From a bacterium (GTDB lineage: Bacteria; Spirochaetota; Leptospiria; Leptospirales; Leptonemataceae): a stretch of 64,000 bases of DNA. The notes beneath the pieces are model-generated. The model saw only the letters and a list, made by a program, of their open reading frames with translations, was not told the origin of the DNA and ran no database searches. The position numbers were made by a program, and so were the translations under genes. Positions 8,061 to 17,664 of the stretch are shown here, one piece after another. Position 1 is the stretch's first letter. The number at the start of each line of letters is the position of its first letter. The stretch covers positions 62,001 to 126,000 of the forward strand of contig JANSYA010000001.1 of assembly GCA_024742665.1 (NCBI GenBank), in the 5' to 3' direction.

Positions 8061-9230
8061 TCAGGATCCTAAGATCTCTTTCAGATCTTTCGGGATCGCC
8101 GCGCCCAATACGGGGATTTCGCGGCCGAGTTCTTTCAGCGTGTCGGCGCTCAGGCGCTGACTGGTTTTGCCGGGGCCGAAGTCGAGGATGTGTGTGACCT
8201 TTTTGTCGGCGACGGCGGGAGCCATGGACTTGTCCCAGTACAGCGGGTTGATGGCCATGTCTTCGAACATCTTGACCGGCAGCTTCGCACCGGACTCCTG
8301 CAGATTCGCCTGATCGTAGAACGAATACACCGGAACTTTCAGTTCTTCGCCTTTGTAGTCGAAGCCGATGCGTTCGATTTCGGGCAGAAAGAATTCGCGC
8401 ACGGGCTCCATCAATTTGCAGTGAAAGGGGCAGGTGGTGCGTAAATAAACGAATTTGAATTTCTTTTCGTCGATGTCGGCCTTATACTTTTCGTGGAATG
8501 CGATCAGCGAACCGCGATACGAAGACAGGATGCGGTTGGTCGGGCTATTATAGAGGCTGATGTAGATCTTTTGATCTTCCGGCAGGCCGGTGTTTACTTC
8601 GTCGACCATCTTCTGGATGGTGTCGTGGTCCAGGCCCAGCACTGCGACCATCGGCGAAGGCGCTTTGCCGCCCAGTTCTTCGGACTTCGCGTTTTCTTCC
8701 GCCGTCGCTTCGAAGTGGGGGAAAGCCTTTTGCGCAGATACTCCCAGATAGAGTAAGTACTTCATGTACTTGTTCACGGCGGCGTAGTACTCGTCGCCGC
8801 TGCGGTTCAGAGCGACCAGCGAAGCGGGGATCAGTCCCTGGCTGTGACCGGTGGTGCCCGCGAGATTCGCGACCATATCGTTCATCGGGAAACCGTTCTG
8901 CAGCAGATTCTCAAGGTGCGCGAGCTGGGCCATTTGAATCATGGCGATCGATACGGCCGCGCAGCCGAGATAGTCTTCAGAGGGAATCTTGCTGTCGTCT
9001 TCTAACCAGCCGCGGGCGTCGATGCCGTGCGGCAGTCCAACGGAGCCTTCTACGCGGGGACGTTCTTCGTCGATAGCGCTCAGAGCGGCGTCGAAGAATT
9101 TCTGGAATGCGGGTTCTTTGTAGTATTTCGCGAGTTCTTTATACCAGGGAGCGCCCTGGCCGCCGAATTGAACGTAGAAGTGAGCGTTGCCCGCCTGGGC
9201 CTGTTTGAGAATTGCCGCGGTTTCTGACAT
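8061..9230 (-). CDS. Stand-alone acyltransferase of FAS-beta/malonyl transferase type
   Basis: This 389-residue protein is a single acyltransferase domain. HFYVQFGGQGAPWYKEL near residue 17 is the N-terminal FGGQG motif. TTGHSQGLIPASL carries the nucleophile Ser130, and TTCPFHCKLM carries the catalytic His270. The GHSQGL form and flanking sequence look more like the starter acyltransferase domain of fungal or mycobacterial FAS-I than like FabD. It would load acyl groups onto an acyl carrier protein or CoA in fatty acid or polyketide synthesis. No FAS or PKS neighbour is in the window. An AGGAAAG ribosome site precedes the ATG. The substrate is uncertain. Confidence 0.75.
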   Translation of the reverse strand: MSETAAILKQAQAGNAHFYVQFGGQGAPWYKELAKYYKEPAFQKFFDAALSAIDEERPRVEGSVGLPHGIDARGWLEDDSKIPSEDYLGCAAVSIAMIQMAQLAHLENLLQNGFPMNDMVANLAGTTGHSQGLIPASLVALNRSGDEYYAAVNKYMKYLLYLGVSAQKAFPHFEATAEENAKSEELGGKAPSPMVAVLGLDHDTIQKMVDEVNTGLPEDQKIYISLYNSPTNRILSSYRGSLIAFHEKYKADIDEKKFKFVYLRTTCPFHCKLMEPVREFFLPEIERIGFDYKGEELKVPVYSFYDQANLQESGAKLPVKMFEDMAINPLYWDKSMAPAVADKKVTHILDFGPGKTSQRLSADTLKELGREIPVLGAAIPKDLKEILGS

Positions 9231-9393
9231 GATGGATGACTTTCCTGTAATTTAAAGTTTCGTTGAATTACTTAATCTAATATTACTGAATATTACCTGG
9301 CGCGATGCCGCGTTGTCCTGAGTCGTCGAAAGCCGCCGGTGTGCGGTCGGTCGGTAGACTCGTAAACTGCGACGATGGTCCCGAAACGCGCGC

Positions 9394-9957
9394 TTATTTA
9401 TTCACGCGCTCCACGAAGGAGAAATCGCGCAGGTCTACCTTGACGACATCGCCCTGTTGAATGTACAGCGGCACCTGAATCTCGCCGTTCGGCTCGACGG
9501 TGACGCGCTTGCGCGAAGTGCCGACGGTATCGCCTTTGAGCGCGTCTTCGGCGTAGGTGACTTCGAGTTCGACGAAGGTCGGAGGAATTACGCCGATCGG
9601 TTTGTCTTCGTAGAAAGTGACTTCGACCTGCATCTCTTCTTTCATGAAGGGCAGCAGTTCTTCGACCATCTCCGCGTCGACGCTGATCTGTTCGTAGTCG
9701 TCGCGGTCCATAAATACAATCTGATCGCCGTCGCGATAGATGTACTGCATATAACGCTTTTCTAGCTCGACCGCTTCGACTTTCTCGGAGGACTTAAAGG
9801 TCCGCTCGATAACGTTGCCGCGCTGCATGTGCTTGAGCTTGGTGCGCACGAACGCGCTGCCCTTGCCTGGGTTCACGAACTGCGAAAATGTGCAGTTGTA
9901 CAGGTCTTTATCGAGCTTGATGACCATGCCCTTCTTAACTTCGATGGCATTTACCAT
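9394..9957 (-). CDS. efp: Translation elongation factor P
   Basis: EF-P (187 residues) binds between the P and E sites of the ribosome and relieves stalling at polyproline. The ATG at 9957 gives MVNAIEVKKGMVIKLDKDLY, the normal length and N-terminus; the open frame continues 21 codons upstream without a family match. The loop that is modified in other species reads NPGKGSAFVRTK, with Lys32 equivalent to E. coli Lys34. The C-terminal OB domains are complete (GDTVGTSRKRVTVEPNGEIQVPLYIQQGD). The divergent neighbour is epmB, whose product acts in modifying that lysine, which suggests beta-lysylation is used here. epmA is not in the window. Confidence 0.95.
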   Translation of the reverse strand: MVNAIEVKKGMVIKLDKDLYNCTFSQFVNPGKGSAFVRTKLKHMQRGNVIERTFKSSEKVEAVELEKRYMQYIYRDGDQIVFMDRDDYEQISVDAEMVEELLPFMKEEMQVEVTFYEDKPIGVIPPTFVELEVTYAEDALKGDTVGTSRKRVTVEPNGEIQVPLYIQQGDVVKVDLRDFSFVERVNK

Positions 9958-9973
9958 GGTAGGCAGGTTTTGA

Positions 9974-11248
9974 ATGAAGGAGACGCCCGTCAAACACTTG
10001 TTGGACAGGTCAAAGCCCATTCATCGACAGGCGCAGCGGTCGGAATGGGGAGATTGGCGGTGGCAGCTGAGAAACCAGATTCAATCTCTGTCCGAACTGT
10101 TAGAAGTCCTACCTGATGCGCGGTCTTATGTCGCGGCCCGTGCGCCTGTCGATGAATGGGCCGGTCTGGAAGCGGAGCTCGCGGAGAGCTTTCGATTCGC
10201 AATCACGCCGTACTATTTGAGTCTCGCGCGGCCCCGGTCTCCCGAGCAGGCGGTCGTCTCGACGACGGCGAATTCGCATCCGGGGATTGCCCGGGACGAT
10301 TCCGAAAAACCTGTCGATCCTATCGAATCCGTCGATCCGATTCTGGCGCAGATTCTGCCCCACCCGAATGAGCTCGCCGACGCCGGCTACGACCGTCCGG
10401 ATCCCCTGGCCGAAGAGCGGAACTCGCCTGTTCGCGGTCTGACCCATCGCTATCCGGATCGCGTGCTGTGGTATCTGAGTCATAGCTGCGCGGTCTACTG
10501 TCGCTATTGTCTGCGCAAACGCAAAGTATCAAGAGCGGAATCGGCGCCTTCGCGCGGCGACATCGAAGCGATCTTTAAATACATCGAAAGCCATCAGGAA
10601 ATTAAAGAGGTGATCCTGTCCGGCGGCGATCCGCTGTCGATTGCGGACGATCGATTAAATGAAATCCTGGAGCGCCTGCGCAAGATCCCGCATTTGAGCA
10701 GCCTGCGCATTCATTCGCGCATGCCCGTGACCCTGCCCATGCGAATCACCGAGGAGCTGTGCGAAGTTCTACGCCGCCACTATCCGCTGACCCTGGTCAC
10801 GCATTTTAATCACGCGGCCGAGCTTTCGCCGGAAGCCGCGGCTGCGGTGCGGCGACTGCGCATGGCGGGCGTTACTGTTTTGAATCAGGCGGTTTTATTG
10901 AAAGACGTAAACGATACGGCCCGGCGCCAGGAAGATCTCATTCTCGCTTTGCTCCGGGCGGGCGTCGTGCCGTACTATTTACATCGCTGCGACGAAGTGC
11001 GCGGCGTATCGCACTATCGCGTGCCGCTCGAACGGGGCGTTGAAATTCTCGCGGAACTGCGCGGTCGCAATCCGGGCATCGCGCTGCCGCGCTACGTTGT
11101 GGATCTACCGGACGGCGGCGGCAAGATCGCGCTGGAACCGGAGTACCTGATCGACAAACAGCTGAACCCCGAAACGGGCGAGCTGGTGTATCGCTATTGG
11201 AATTATGAACGGGATCGCGAATATATCGTTTCCGATTTCGTGGAGTGA
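9974..11248 (+). CDS. epmB: EF-P (R)-beta-lysylation enzyme EpmB, lysine 2,3-aminomutase-like radical SAM protein
   Basis: This 424-residue radical SAM/PLP enzyme is of the KamA/EpmB family, which converts L-lysine to beta-lysine for attachment to EF-P. The family N-terminal block is WGDWRWQLRNQIQSL. The cluster motif is SHSCAVYCRYCLRKRK (Cx3Cx2C). The PLP lysine motif is LPDGGGK near the C-terminus. The divergent efp gene starts 16 bp away, which supports EpmB over a catabolic aminomutase. The first codons overlap any efp promoter. The start could be the ATG at 9974 or a TTG near 9998. A perfect 21-bp inverted repeat (10015-10035 and 10141-10161) flanks the segment encoding the conserved N-terminal block. 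Confidence 0.9.
   Translation: MKETPVKHLLDRSKPIHRQAQRSEWGDWRWQLRNQIQSLSELLEVLPDARSYVAARAPVDEWAGLEAELAESFRFAITPYYLSLARPRSPEQAVVSTTANSHPGIARDDSEKPVDPIESVDPILAQILPHPNELADAGYDRPDPLAEERNSPVRGLTHRYPDRVLWYLSHSCAVYCRYCLRKRKVSRAESAPSRGDIEAIFKYIESHQEIKEVILSGGDPLSIADDRLNEILERLRKIPHLSSLRIHSRMPVTLPMRITEELCEVLRRHYPLTLVTHFNHAAELSPEAAAAVRRLRMAGVTVLNQAVLLKDVNDTARRQEDLILALLRAGVVPYYLHRCDEVRGVSHYRVPLERGVEILAELRGRNPGIALPRYVVDLPDGGGKIALEPEYLIDKQLNPETGELVYRYWNYERDREYIVSDFVE
10015..10161. repeat. Perfect 21-bp inverted repeat with 105-bp spacer inside epmB
   Basis: The arms at 10015-10035 and 10141-10161 are exact reverse complements, with core CATTCATCGACAGGCGCA and TGCGCCTGTCGATGAATG. The translations show it too: PIHRQA and APVDEWA occur in the same order on both strands. 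Both strands are open across the spacer, so inversion would keep the reading frame while replacing 35 codons. No recombinase gene is nearby. It might instead form an mRNA stem. Confidence 0.8.
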
Positions 11249-11315
11249 TATCAGCCGCGAATTCATAGATAGCCGGTAGCGCATTCGGGCGGGCGATCGT
11301 AAATGATCCGGAAGA

Positions 11316-12203
11316 TCAGGGGCCCGCCCATGTTTCTGGATCGATCGCTTCGCCGTAGATTTTGTACGAGGTCCCATCGAAACGGTAGCGATTTACGCCG
11401 CCAGACTTTTGCATGGCGAGCCTGATTTCAGCCTCCCAGTCGCCGTGCGAAGCGCGGACGCATTCCGGGTTATCAAAATCGTACAGCGGCACAATCGATA
11501 CAAGTAGTTCCGGCATTCGGCTGGAGTCCCGGACTCCCAGGCGGATTTTACGTTCAAAGCCCGCGCAGCTATTATTCGGCGGCGATGCGATCTTCGTCTC
11601 GAAGACTTCGCGCGGAACCAGAGTCTCGGGATGCGTCAGCATATAGGAGAGCGTGGCGTGGCTCATTGCGCCTTCGGTTTCTACGCGATAATCCGGAATT
11701 CCGTCGGCGTTCAGATCGAATACCTTCACGGTCGAAGGGTATTTGATGCTCCAGGCGGTCGTCCATAGCAGCCGAAAGCGATCGGGTTCTAATTCCTGGA
11801 GCGCGATATATACATTCAAACGGGTCCAGTAAACGTCGAAATCGCTGCGCTGTTTGCAGCGGATCGTGCGAATTCGAGGATTGCGAGCCCGGAGCACAGC
11901 GCCCGGCCGGCACCTGGATTGAATGGTCGGATACACTCCCCCCGCAGGGCGCGGTTGACCACCGCTTTCACCGGCGACATCGTATCCGAACTGATCGAGA
12001 GCTTGCTGGTCATTGAGTGACAGCGTAAATTCATCGCCGACCTTAAGGCTCCATCTGCGATGTTCTTCCAGCGGGCTCTGCGGACTGAGTTTCGGCGATG
12101 AGTCTTCAGCGCAATTATGAAGGACGCCAATGATCCAGCTGAATGCCAGAATCGAAATGACGGTTTTACGGCGCGTCGTAGCGGCCGCTCCCTGCGATGT
12201 CAC
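11316..12203 (-). CDS. Putative lipoprotein of unknown function
   Basis: No family was recognised. The GTG at 12203 overlaps the stop of the upstream phosphatase gene by four bases (GTGA), which implies translational coupling, and gives 295 residues. A basic start is followed by TVISILAFSWIIGVLHNC, a signal peptide with a Cys near residue 32, so it is probably a lipoprotein. The mature part includes VKVFDLNADGIPDYRVETEG, similar to FG-GAP/VCBS-type calcium-loop segments describing 'field of data' repeats. The open frame extends upstream antisense-free only within the phosphatase gene and was not used. A role linked to the phosphatase is inferred from coupling alone. Confidence 0.6.
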   Translation of the reverse strand: MTSQGAAATTRRKTVISILAFSWIIGVLHNCAEDSSPKLSPQSPLEEHRRWSLKVGDEFTLSLNDQQALDQFGYDVAGESGGQPRPAGGVYPTIQSRCRPGAVLRARNPRIRTIRCKQRSDFDVYWTRLNVYIALQELEPDRFRLLWTTAWSIKYPSTVKVFDLNADGIPDYRVETEGAMSHATLSYMLTHPETLVPREVFETKIASPPNNSCAGFERKIRLGVRDSSRMPELLVSIVPLYDFDNPECVRASHGDWEAEIRLAMQKSGGVNRYRFDGTSYKIYGEAIDPETWAGP

Positions 12204-13543
12204 GGATGGCCGACGACGATCATGGTCAGATCGTCGGTGTTTTCGAGTTCGTCGGGATCGCGTCCTCGCAGGCGCGCGAAGTCCTGGATCAGTTTGTCGG
12301 CCATGAGCGCGGACGGTCGGCGTCCGGTGTGTTCCGGCGTTAGGAACCAGCGCGTGCCGACCGGTCGTCCGGAGACGTCGAGCTCTTCGCACAGGGCGTC
12401 GGTAAATAATAGCAGCCGGTCGTTCGCATCGATATCGCAGGAGCGTTCTTCATAGCCCGGTTCTTCGACGATGCCGATCGGCGGACCGGAGCTGGCCAGT
12501 TCGCGCACATCGCCCGCGCCCAGCAGATACTGCAGGTCGTGGCCCGCGGAAGCGAAGACGAGCTGCGATTCATATAGATCGGCGATGACCGCCGAAAAGC
12601 TGACTGAGTCGCCGTAGTGTTCAAAGAATTTCTGATTCAGTTGAGAGAGCGCCTGGGCCGGACTCATTTCTTCGTGATTCAGATTCGCCCATTCGCTTTT
12701 GATCAGCATGGCCGACAGCGATGCGTTGATGCCGTGGCCGCGAGCGTCCGCCAGAAAGATACGCAGAACGGCGCCCGCGTCGCGCGTGATTTCGCCGAGT
12801 TCGTACAGGTCGCCGCTGAGCTCCCGCGAGGGGATGTGCTTCAGCGCCAGATCGTAGCGCTGCTTGATATCGTCGAAGTCCTCGGAATGATAGAGGCGTT
12901 TTTGCAGCTGCTTGGCGATGGCCAGATCTTCCGAGAAGTGCAGGCGAAAGCTTTCCACTTTGCGATAGGACGCCTCGTAGTTGCGCGTAATGCTCGCCAT
13001 GACCACCGAGAAAAAGAACAGAGCCAGAACGAAGCTGATCAGCACGTCTTCAAAGCGCTGCTGTTCGCTGGTGTAGCCGACGATCCATTCGGGATGAATA
13101 TGTTCCAGATAGATCAAGCCGGCCACTACCGCGATCAGCACCAGGCTCACGGCGAACTTCGCCCATCCCCGGAGTAAGACCGTAATCGCGCTCGCGACCA
13201 GGAAAAAGTAGTACTGACTGCCGCCCTGGCTGCCCGCGTTGACCGTCCATAGATACGCGAGCACCGCCAGCATCAGAGTCATGCAGGGTACTGCCAGCCA
13301 GCTGAGGCGTTCGTGAAAATAGGGCGCGTTTCGCGCCAGTGCGTAGAACAGCAGGAAGAGCAGCCCCGCCGGAATCAGAAGCACGTGGGCGAAGTCCAGG
13401 GAGAGCGCGAGGCTGATCACCGAAAAGGAAATTGAAATGATGCCGGCGTAAAAAGTCGTAACCGTGAGCACGCGCGCATCCAGAGATACGCGTTCTTTGT
13501 CCCCGAAAAGCTTTCGGGAAATATTTCGATAGAAGTCTTTCAC
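12200..13543 (-). CDS. Membrane-bound PP2C/SpoIIE-type serine/threonine phosphatase
   Basis: From the GTG at 13543 the protein is 447 residues. The N-terminal half holds about six membrane helices. A linker (FRLHFSEDLAIAKQLQKRLYHSE) leads to a SpoIIE domain with SGDLYEL, FLADARGHGINASLSAMLIKSEW, FASAGHDLQYLL, LLLFTDALCEEL and a terminal NTDDLTMIVVG, covering the Asp metal ligands (DARGHG; DDLT). Such proteins dephosphorylate anti-sigma-antagonist or related partners. The frame also opens at 13684, but that would overlap the divergent ispD, and the extra 47 residues look non-family. No kinase or STAS partner is nearby. It is coupled to the downstream lipoprotein gene. Confidence 0.85.
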   Translation of the reverse strand: MKDFYRNISRKLFGDKERVSLDARVLTVTTFYAGIISISFSVISLALSLDFAHVLLIPAGLLFLLFYALARNAPYFHERLSWLAVPCMTLMLAVLAYLWTVNAGSQGGSQYYFFLVASAITVLLRGWAKFAVSLVLIAVVAGLIYLEHIHPEWIVGYTSEQQRFEDVLISFVLALFFFSVVMASITRNYEASYRKVESFRLHFSEDLAIAKQLQKRLYHSEDFDDIKQRYDLALKHIPSRELSGDLYELGEITRDAGAVLRIFLADARGHGINASLSAMLIKSEWANLNHEEMSPAQALSQLNQKFFEHYGDSVSFSAVIADLYESQLVFASAGHDLQYLLGAGDVRELASSGPPIGIVEEPGYEERSCDIDANDRLLLFTDALCEELDVSGRPVGTRWFLTPEHTGRRPSALMADKLIQDFARLRGRDPDELENTDDLTMIVVGHP

Positions 13544-13669
13544 TCGCGGAATGCCGGCCGCCTGCGCTGCGTCGCCTGCATTACCTGTGTTCCGCGCCTT
13601 CAAAAGGACGGCAATTCGCTTTTTTTGTGAAAGAACTCGCGGTACAAAAACTGGAATCGAAACTGGCGC

Positions 13670-14407
13670 GTGCCCGCGATTCATATCGTAGTTTTAAGCG
13701 GCGGCGTCGGCGCGCGGATGGGCGCGGGACGCCCCAAGCAGTTCCTGCCTCTTGCCGGGCGCCCGGTTCTCGTCCACAGCCTGGCTATTTTCAGCGGATT
13801 CGAGCCGGCGAGCCCGATTTGCCTGGTGGCCCCCGCTACTTATATAGAAGAAACTCGCAGTATTGTGCAGGCGGCTGGCTTCCAGGCGGCCCTGCGGCTG
13901 GTTCCCGGCGGCGCTGATCGGCACGCTTCGACGCTGGCGGGATGGGAGTCTGTCCAGGCCTGTGAACCGGCGCCGGCTGACGAAGATCTGCTTTTGATTC
14001 ACGACGCGGCGCGACCGCTGGTCGAGCGGGCTGAAATCCAGCGTCTGGTCCAGGCTTTCGAAGATGACCCGGCGCTGGAGATTGCCAGCCTGGCCGCGCC
14101 GATTTCCGAAACGATCGTGGCGGCGGAGGCTCTGCCGGGGCCCATGGCCCGGAGCGTGGATCGCTCGAAGTTCTTCGCGATCAAGACGCCCCAGGCCGTT
14201 CGCATCGGCTGCCTCCGGCGAATGATGGCGATGCGGTCCGGCGCGGAGGGCGATGGGAGCGGCGGCTACACGGATCTGCTGACCTGGGGGGAAGCTCACG
14301 GGGTTTCCGGCCGCCTGGTCCCCGCCGGTCCGCGAAATCTCAAGCTGACCCATCCTGCGGATCTGGTCTGGTTTGAATCGCTGCTGGACGCTCCGGCCGA
14401 CGAGTAG
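13670..14407 (+). CDS. ispD: 2-C-methyl-D-erythritol 4-phosphate cytidylyltransferase
   Basis: This 245-residue enzyme makes CDP-methylerythritol in the MEP isoprenoid pathway. The GTG start gives IHIVVLSGGVGARMGAGRPK, the nucleotide-binding loop with the conserved RxG and PKQ residues. LLLIHDAARPLV carries the active-site Asp, and a Lys-rich FFAIKTPQAVR segment follows. The family usually starts with AAG, here SGG. A TarI-like ribitol-phosphate role is less likely because ispF or teichoic acid genes are absent and the length fits IspD. It is divergent from the phosphatase gene; the 126-bp gap between preferred starts would hold the promoters. Confidence 0.85.
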   Translation: MPAIHIVVLSGGVGARMGAGRPKQFLPLAGRPVLVHSLAIFSGFEPASPICLVAPATYIEETRSIVQAAGFQAALRLVPGGADRHASTLAGWESVQACEPAPADEDLLLIHDAARPLVERAEIQRLVQAFEDDPALEIASLAAPISETIVAAEALPGPMARSVDRSKFFAIKTPQAVRIGCLRRMMAMRSGAEGDGSGGYTDLLTWGEAHGVSGRLVPAGPRNLKLTHPADLVWFESLLDAPADE

Positions 14408-14503
14408 CGGAATAGCCGCCGGCGAGTTTTGTTGTGTACTAATCGCGGGCCCGGTCTAAAACGGGGCCCTTCGCGCGTCCGATTCGTCTGCTTGCCCTGA
14501 CCT

Positions 14504-15109
14504 ATGCGACTGTTTATAGCCATCCCCCTGCCTGAAGAAATCAGCGAACGCGTCGCGGGAGTTTGCCGCGGGCTGCCCGACGTGCGCTGGGTTTCGCCGG
14601 AGCGCATGCATCTGACCCTGCGCTTTCTCGGGGACGATATTTCTCCTGAACGGATGGAAGCAGTCGTCGACGTTCTGGCGACCGTGCGGTGCCCGGGATT
14701 CGTTTTGCGACCGCGGGGCATCGGCCGGTTTATGCATCCGCGATCGCCGGGAGTTCTCTGGCTCGGCGTCCATGAAGAGCCCGCCCTCAGAGAGCTGCAT
14801 CGGCGCATCGACAGCCGTCTGAGCAGCGTGGGCTTCGCCAGCGAGAAGCGCGCCTTTGAGCCGCACATTACGATCGCACGCCTCAAAGGCGTTTCCGACA
14901 GTCGCGTTCTTGAATATTTGCAGTTGCACGGGGAGTTCGCCACGGACTCCTTCGAAGTCGAAGACTTCGTATTGTTTTCCAGCGTGCTGCGTCCTGGCGG
15001 CGCGCAGCATGAGATTGAGGAAGTCTTTCCTCTGGAACTGCCGGCTGCGAATTCGGATTCCGGTGCGGCGGCCGGGCAGGGCGGCGAGGGTGCGGCGCAT
15101 GAAGGCTGA
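14504..15109 (+). CDS. thpR: RNA 2',3'-cyclic phosphodiesterase
   Basis: This 201-residue member of the 2H phosphoesterase superfamily hydrolyses 2',3'-cyclic phosphate RNA ends (formerly annotated 2'-5' RNA ligase LigT). The N-terminus MRLFIAIPLPEEI is typical. The two catalytic motifs are HLTLRFLG (near residue 36) and HITIARL (near residue 122). The C-terminal 20 residues are Gly/Ala-rich and overlap the start of engB by 11 bases, so translation of the two is probably coupled. A GGGCCC-flanked small hairpin lies upstream at about 14451-14473. Confidence 0.9.
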   Translation: MRLFIAIPLPEEISERVAGVCRGLPDVRWVSPERMHLTLRFLGDDISPERMEAVVDVLATVRCPGFVLRPRGIGRFMHPRSPGVLWLGVHEEPALRELHRRIDSRLSSVGFASEKRAFEPHITIARLKGVSDSRVLEYLQLHGEFATDSFEVEDFVLFSSVLRPGGAQHEIEEVFPLELPAANSDSGAAAGQGGEGAAHEG

Positions 15110-15785
15110 TGGCAAGGACCTGTCTCCCGGGCGCAAAGCGCACCTGGCCGCGGAAGCCGCGCTGCGTTTTCGCGCCACCGAGTACGTCGGATCGTATCCG
15201 CGGATCGAAGACTGTCCCGACTCGAGCTTGATTCCGGTGATTGCGGTGACGGGTCGTTCGAATTCGGGCAAGTCCAGCCTGATCTCCGCCATGTGCGATC
15301 ATCACAATCTGGCGCGGGCCTCGGGCGCTCCGGGTAAAACCCGGGCGCTGAATTACTTTCGCGTGCCGCAGCACTCGGCGCCGCCCCACGGTCTGTATCT
15401 CGTGGATTTGCCGGGCTACGGCTTCGCAAAAGTTTCCCGCGGAGAGCGCCGGGCCCTGCGGGCGATGGTGGACCGCTTCCTGGCGGAAGTGGAAAACATG
15501 GTCGTGCTGGTGCTGGTGCTCGACGCGAAGCGGAAGCTGGAATCGGAGGAGGAGAGCATCGTCGCTTTTTGCCGGCAGTTCGGCCGGCCTCTGATTCTGG
15601 CCCGGACCAAGTGGGATCGCCTGAACGCGAAAGAAAAGAACGTGGCCCGCAAAGACTGGAAAGAACGCGGCCTCTCGGAAATCACCCTGCCTGTCTCCTC
15701 GACCAAAAAAACCGGCATTGGCGAGCTGCTGAAAGCGGTTCGTTCCCACCTGCCCGGTTCCGATTCGCAAAAAGCTGCGACATAA
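15099..15785 (+). CDS. engB: Ribosome biogenesis GTPase EngB/YsxC
   Basis: This 228-residue GTPase of the TrmE-Era-EngA-EngB group is needed for large-subunit assembly. Starting at the ATG at 15099 it shows the P-loop GRSNSGKSSLI, the switch segment APGKTRALNYF, G3 as DLPGYGFAKVS, G4 as TKWD, and a C-terminal VSSTKKTGIGEL G5 region. The phrase PGKTRALNYF is diagnostic of EngB. The long open frame upstream is out of frame with thpR and not coding. The N-terminus includes an extra charged 20 residues before the family core. Confidence 0.93.
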   Translation: MKADGKDLSPGRKAHLAAEAALRFRATEYVGSYPRIEDCPDSSLIPVIAVTGRSNSGKSSLISAMCDHHNLARASGAPGKTRALNYFRVPQHSAPPHGLYLVDLPGYGFAKVSRGERRALRAMVDRFLAEVENMVVLVLVLDAKRKLESEEESIVAFCRQFGRPLILARTKWDRLNAKEKNVARKDWKERGLSEITLPVSSTKKTGIGELLKAVRSHLPGSDSQKAAT

Positions 15786-15786
15786 G

Positions 15787-15947
15787 GAGTCTGTTGAAAA
15801 AGCCCGCGAGGCGACGCAGACGCACGAGTGGATCGTTACACGATCCACTGGGTTTGCTCCGCAAACTCACGCAAAACGGCCCTGCGGTCCTGTCTGCGTC
15901 GCCTCGCGGGCAACAGCCTCCCCTTGCGTCTGTTTTTCAACAGACTC
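15787..15947. repeat. Nested palindromic MITE-like element
   Basis: Outer arms GAGTCTGTTGAAAAA (15787-15801) and TTTTTCAACAGACTC (15933-15947) are exact inverted repeats. Inside them, 20-bp arms at 15802-15821 and 15892-15911 are also exact complements (GCCCGCGAGGCGACGCAGAC). Further small hairpins occupy the middle (AGTGGATCGT/ACGATCCACT and GTTTGC/GCAAAC). No open frame of note is inside. The terminal sequence is typical of insertion-sequence ends, so this looks like a non-autonomous transposon relic. It could also terminate engB transcription. No second copy was seen in the window. Confidence 0.75.
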
Positions 15948-17170
<1,223 letters not shown>

Positions 17171-17190
17171 GCTCCGTCGGCCCTATCGTT

Positions 17191-17631
17191 ATGGCTTCCA
17201 GCAAAGAAAACCGCGAAATATCGGAAGAGCTCCGCCACCGGATCTTTCAGTTGTTAAACGCGCACCCGGATATCAACCAGCGCGAGCTGGCGGCGAAGCT
17301 GGATATCAGTCTGGGCAAAGTAAACTATTGCCTGCAGGCTCTGATCGGCAAGGGCTGGGTCAAAGCGCGCAACTTCAAGAACAGCAAGAACAAGCTGGCC
17401 TACGCGTACTTTATTACGCCCGTCGGCATTGAAGAGAAAGCGCGACTGACCTTTCGGTATCTAAAGCGCAAGCTGAAAGAACACGAAGAACTCGTGCGCG
17501 TTATCGACGAACTGAAAAGCGAAGTCGCCGATATCCGGGCGTCGGATATGCCTGAAATTTCAGAAATGGAATTCGATCTGGAGTATCCGGAACAGCTGAA
17601 CGATCTACGAGCGACCGGCAACGCGGGCTGA
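17191..17631 (+). CDS. MarR-family EPS-associated transcriptional regulator
   Basis: From the ATG at 17191 the protein is 146 residues. The N-terminal winged helix reads [36 protein letters not shown], followed by [30 protein letters not shown], the hallmark of the MarR-like subfamily found in exopolysaccharide loci. A charged helical segment follows ([20 protein letters not shown]), probably for dimerisation, and an acidic tail. It sits 20 bp after gmd and is a plausible local regulator of the locus. Its operator was not identified. Confidence 0.85.
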   Translation: MASSKENREISEELRHRIFQLLNAHPDINQRELAAKLDISLGKVNYCLQALIGKGWVKARNFKNSKNKLAYAYFITPVGIEEKARLTFRYLKRKLKEHEELVRVIDELKSEVADIRASDMPEISEMEFDLEYPEQLNDLRATGNAG

Positions 17632-17664
17632 GGCGGAGCGAAGCCGGTTTAGACGCCGGCCTGC

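Noticed and set aside
11287-11329. GGGCGGGC/GCCCGCCC hairpin at the end of the lipoprotein gene
   Set aside because: The loop is long, the right arm is inside the coding region and no T-tract follows, so it is not called a terminator.
14451-14473. GGGCCC-flanked hairpin between ispD and thpR
   Set aside because: Each arm is a self-palindrome and no T-run follows; too weak to call.
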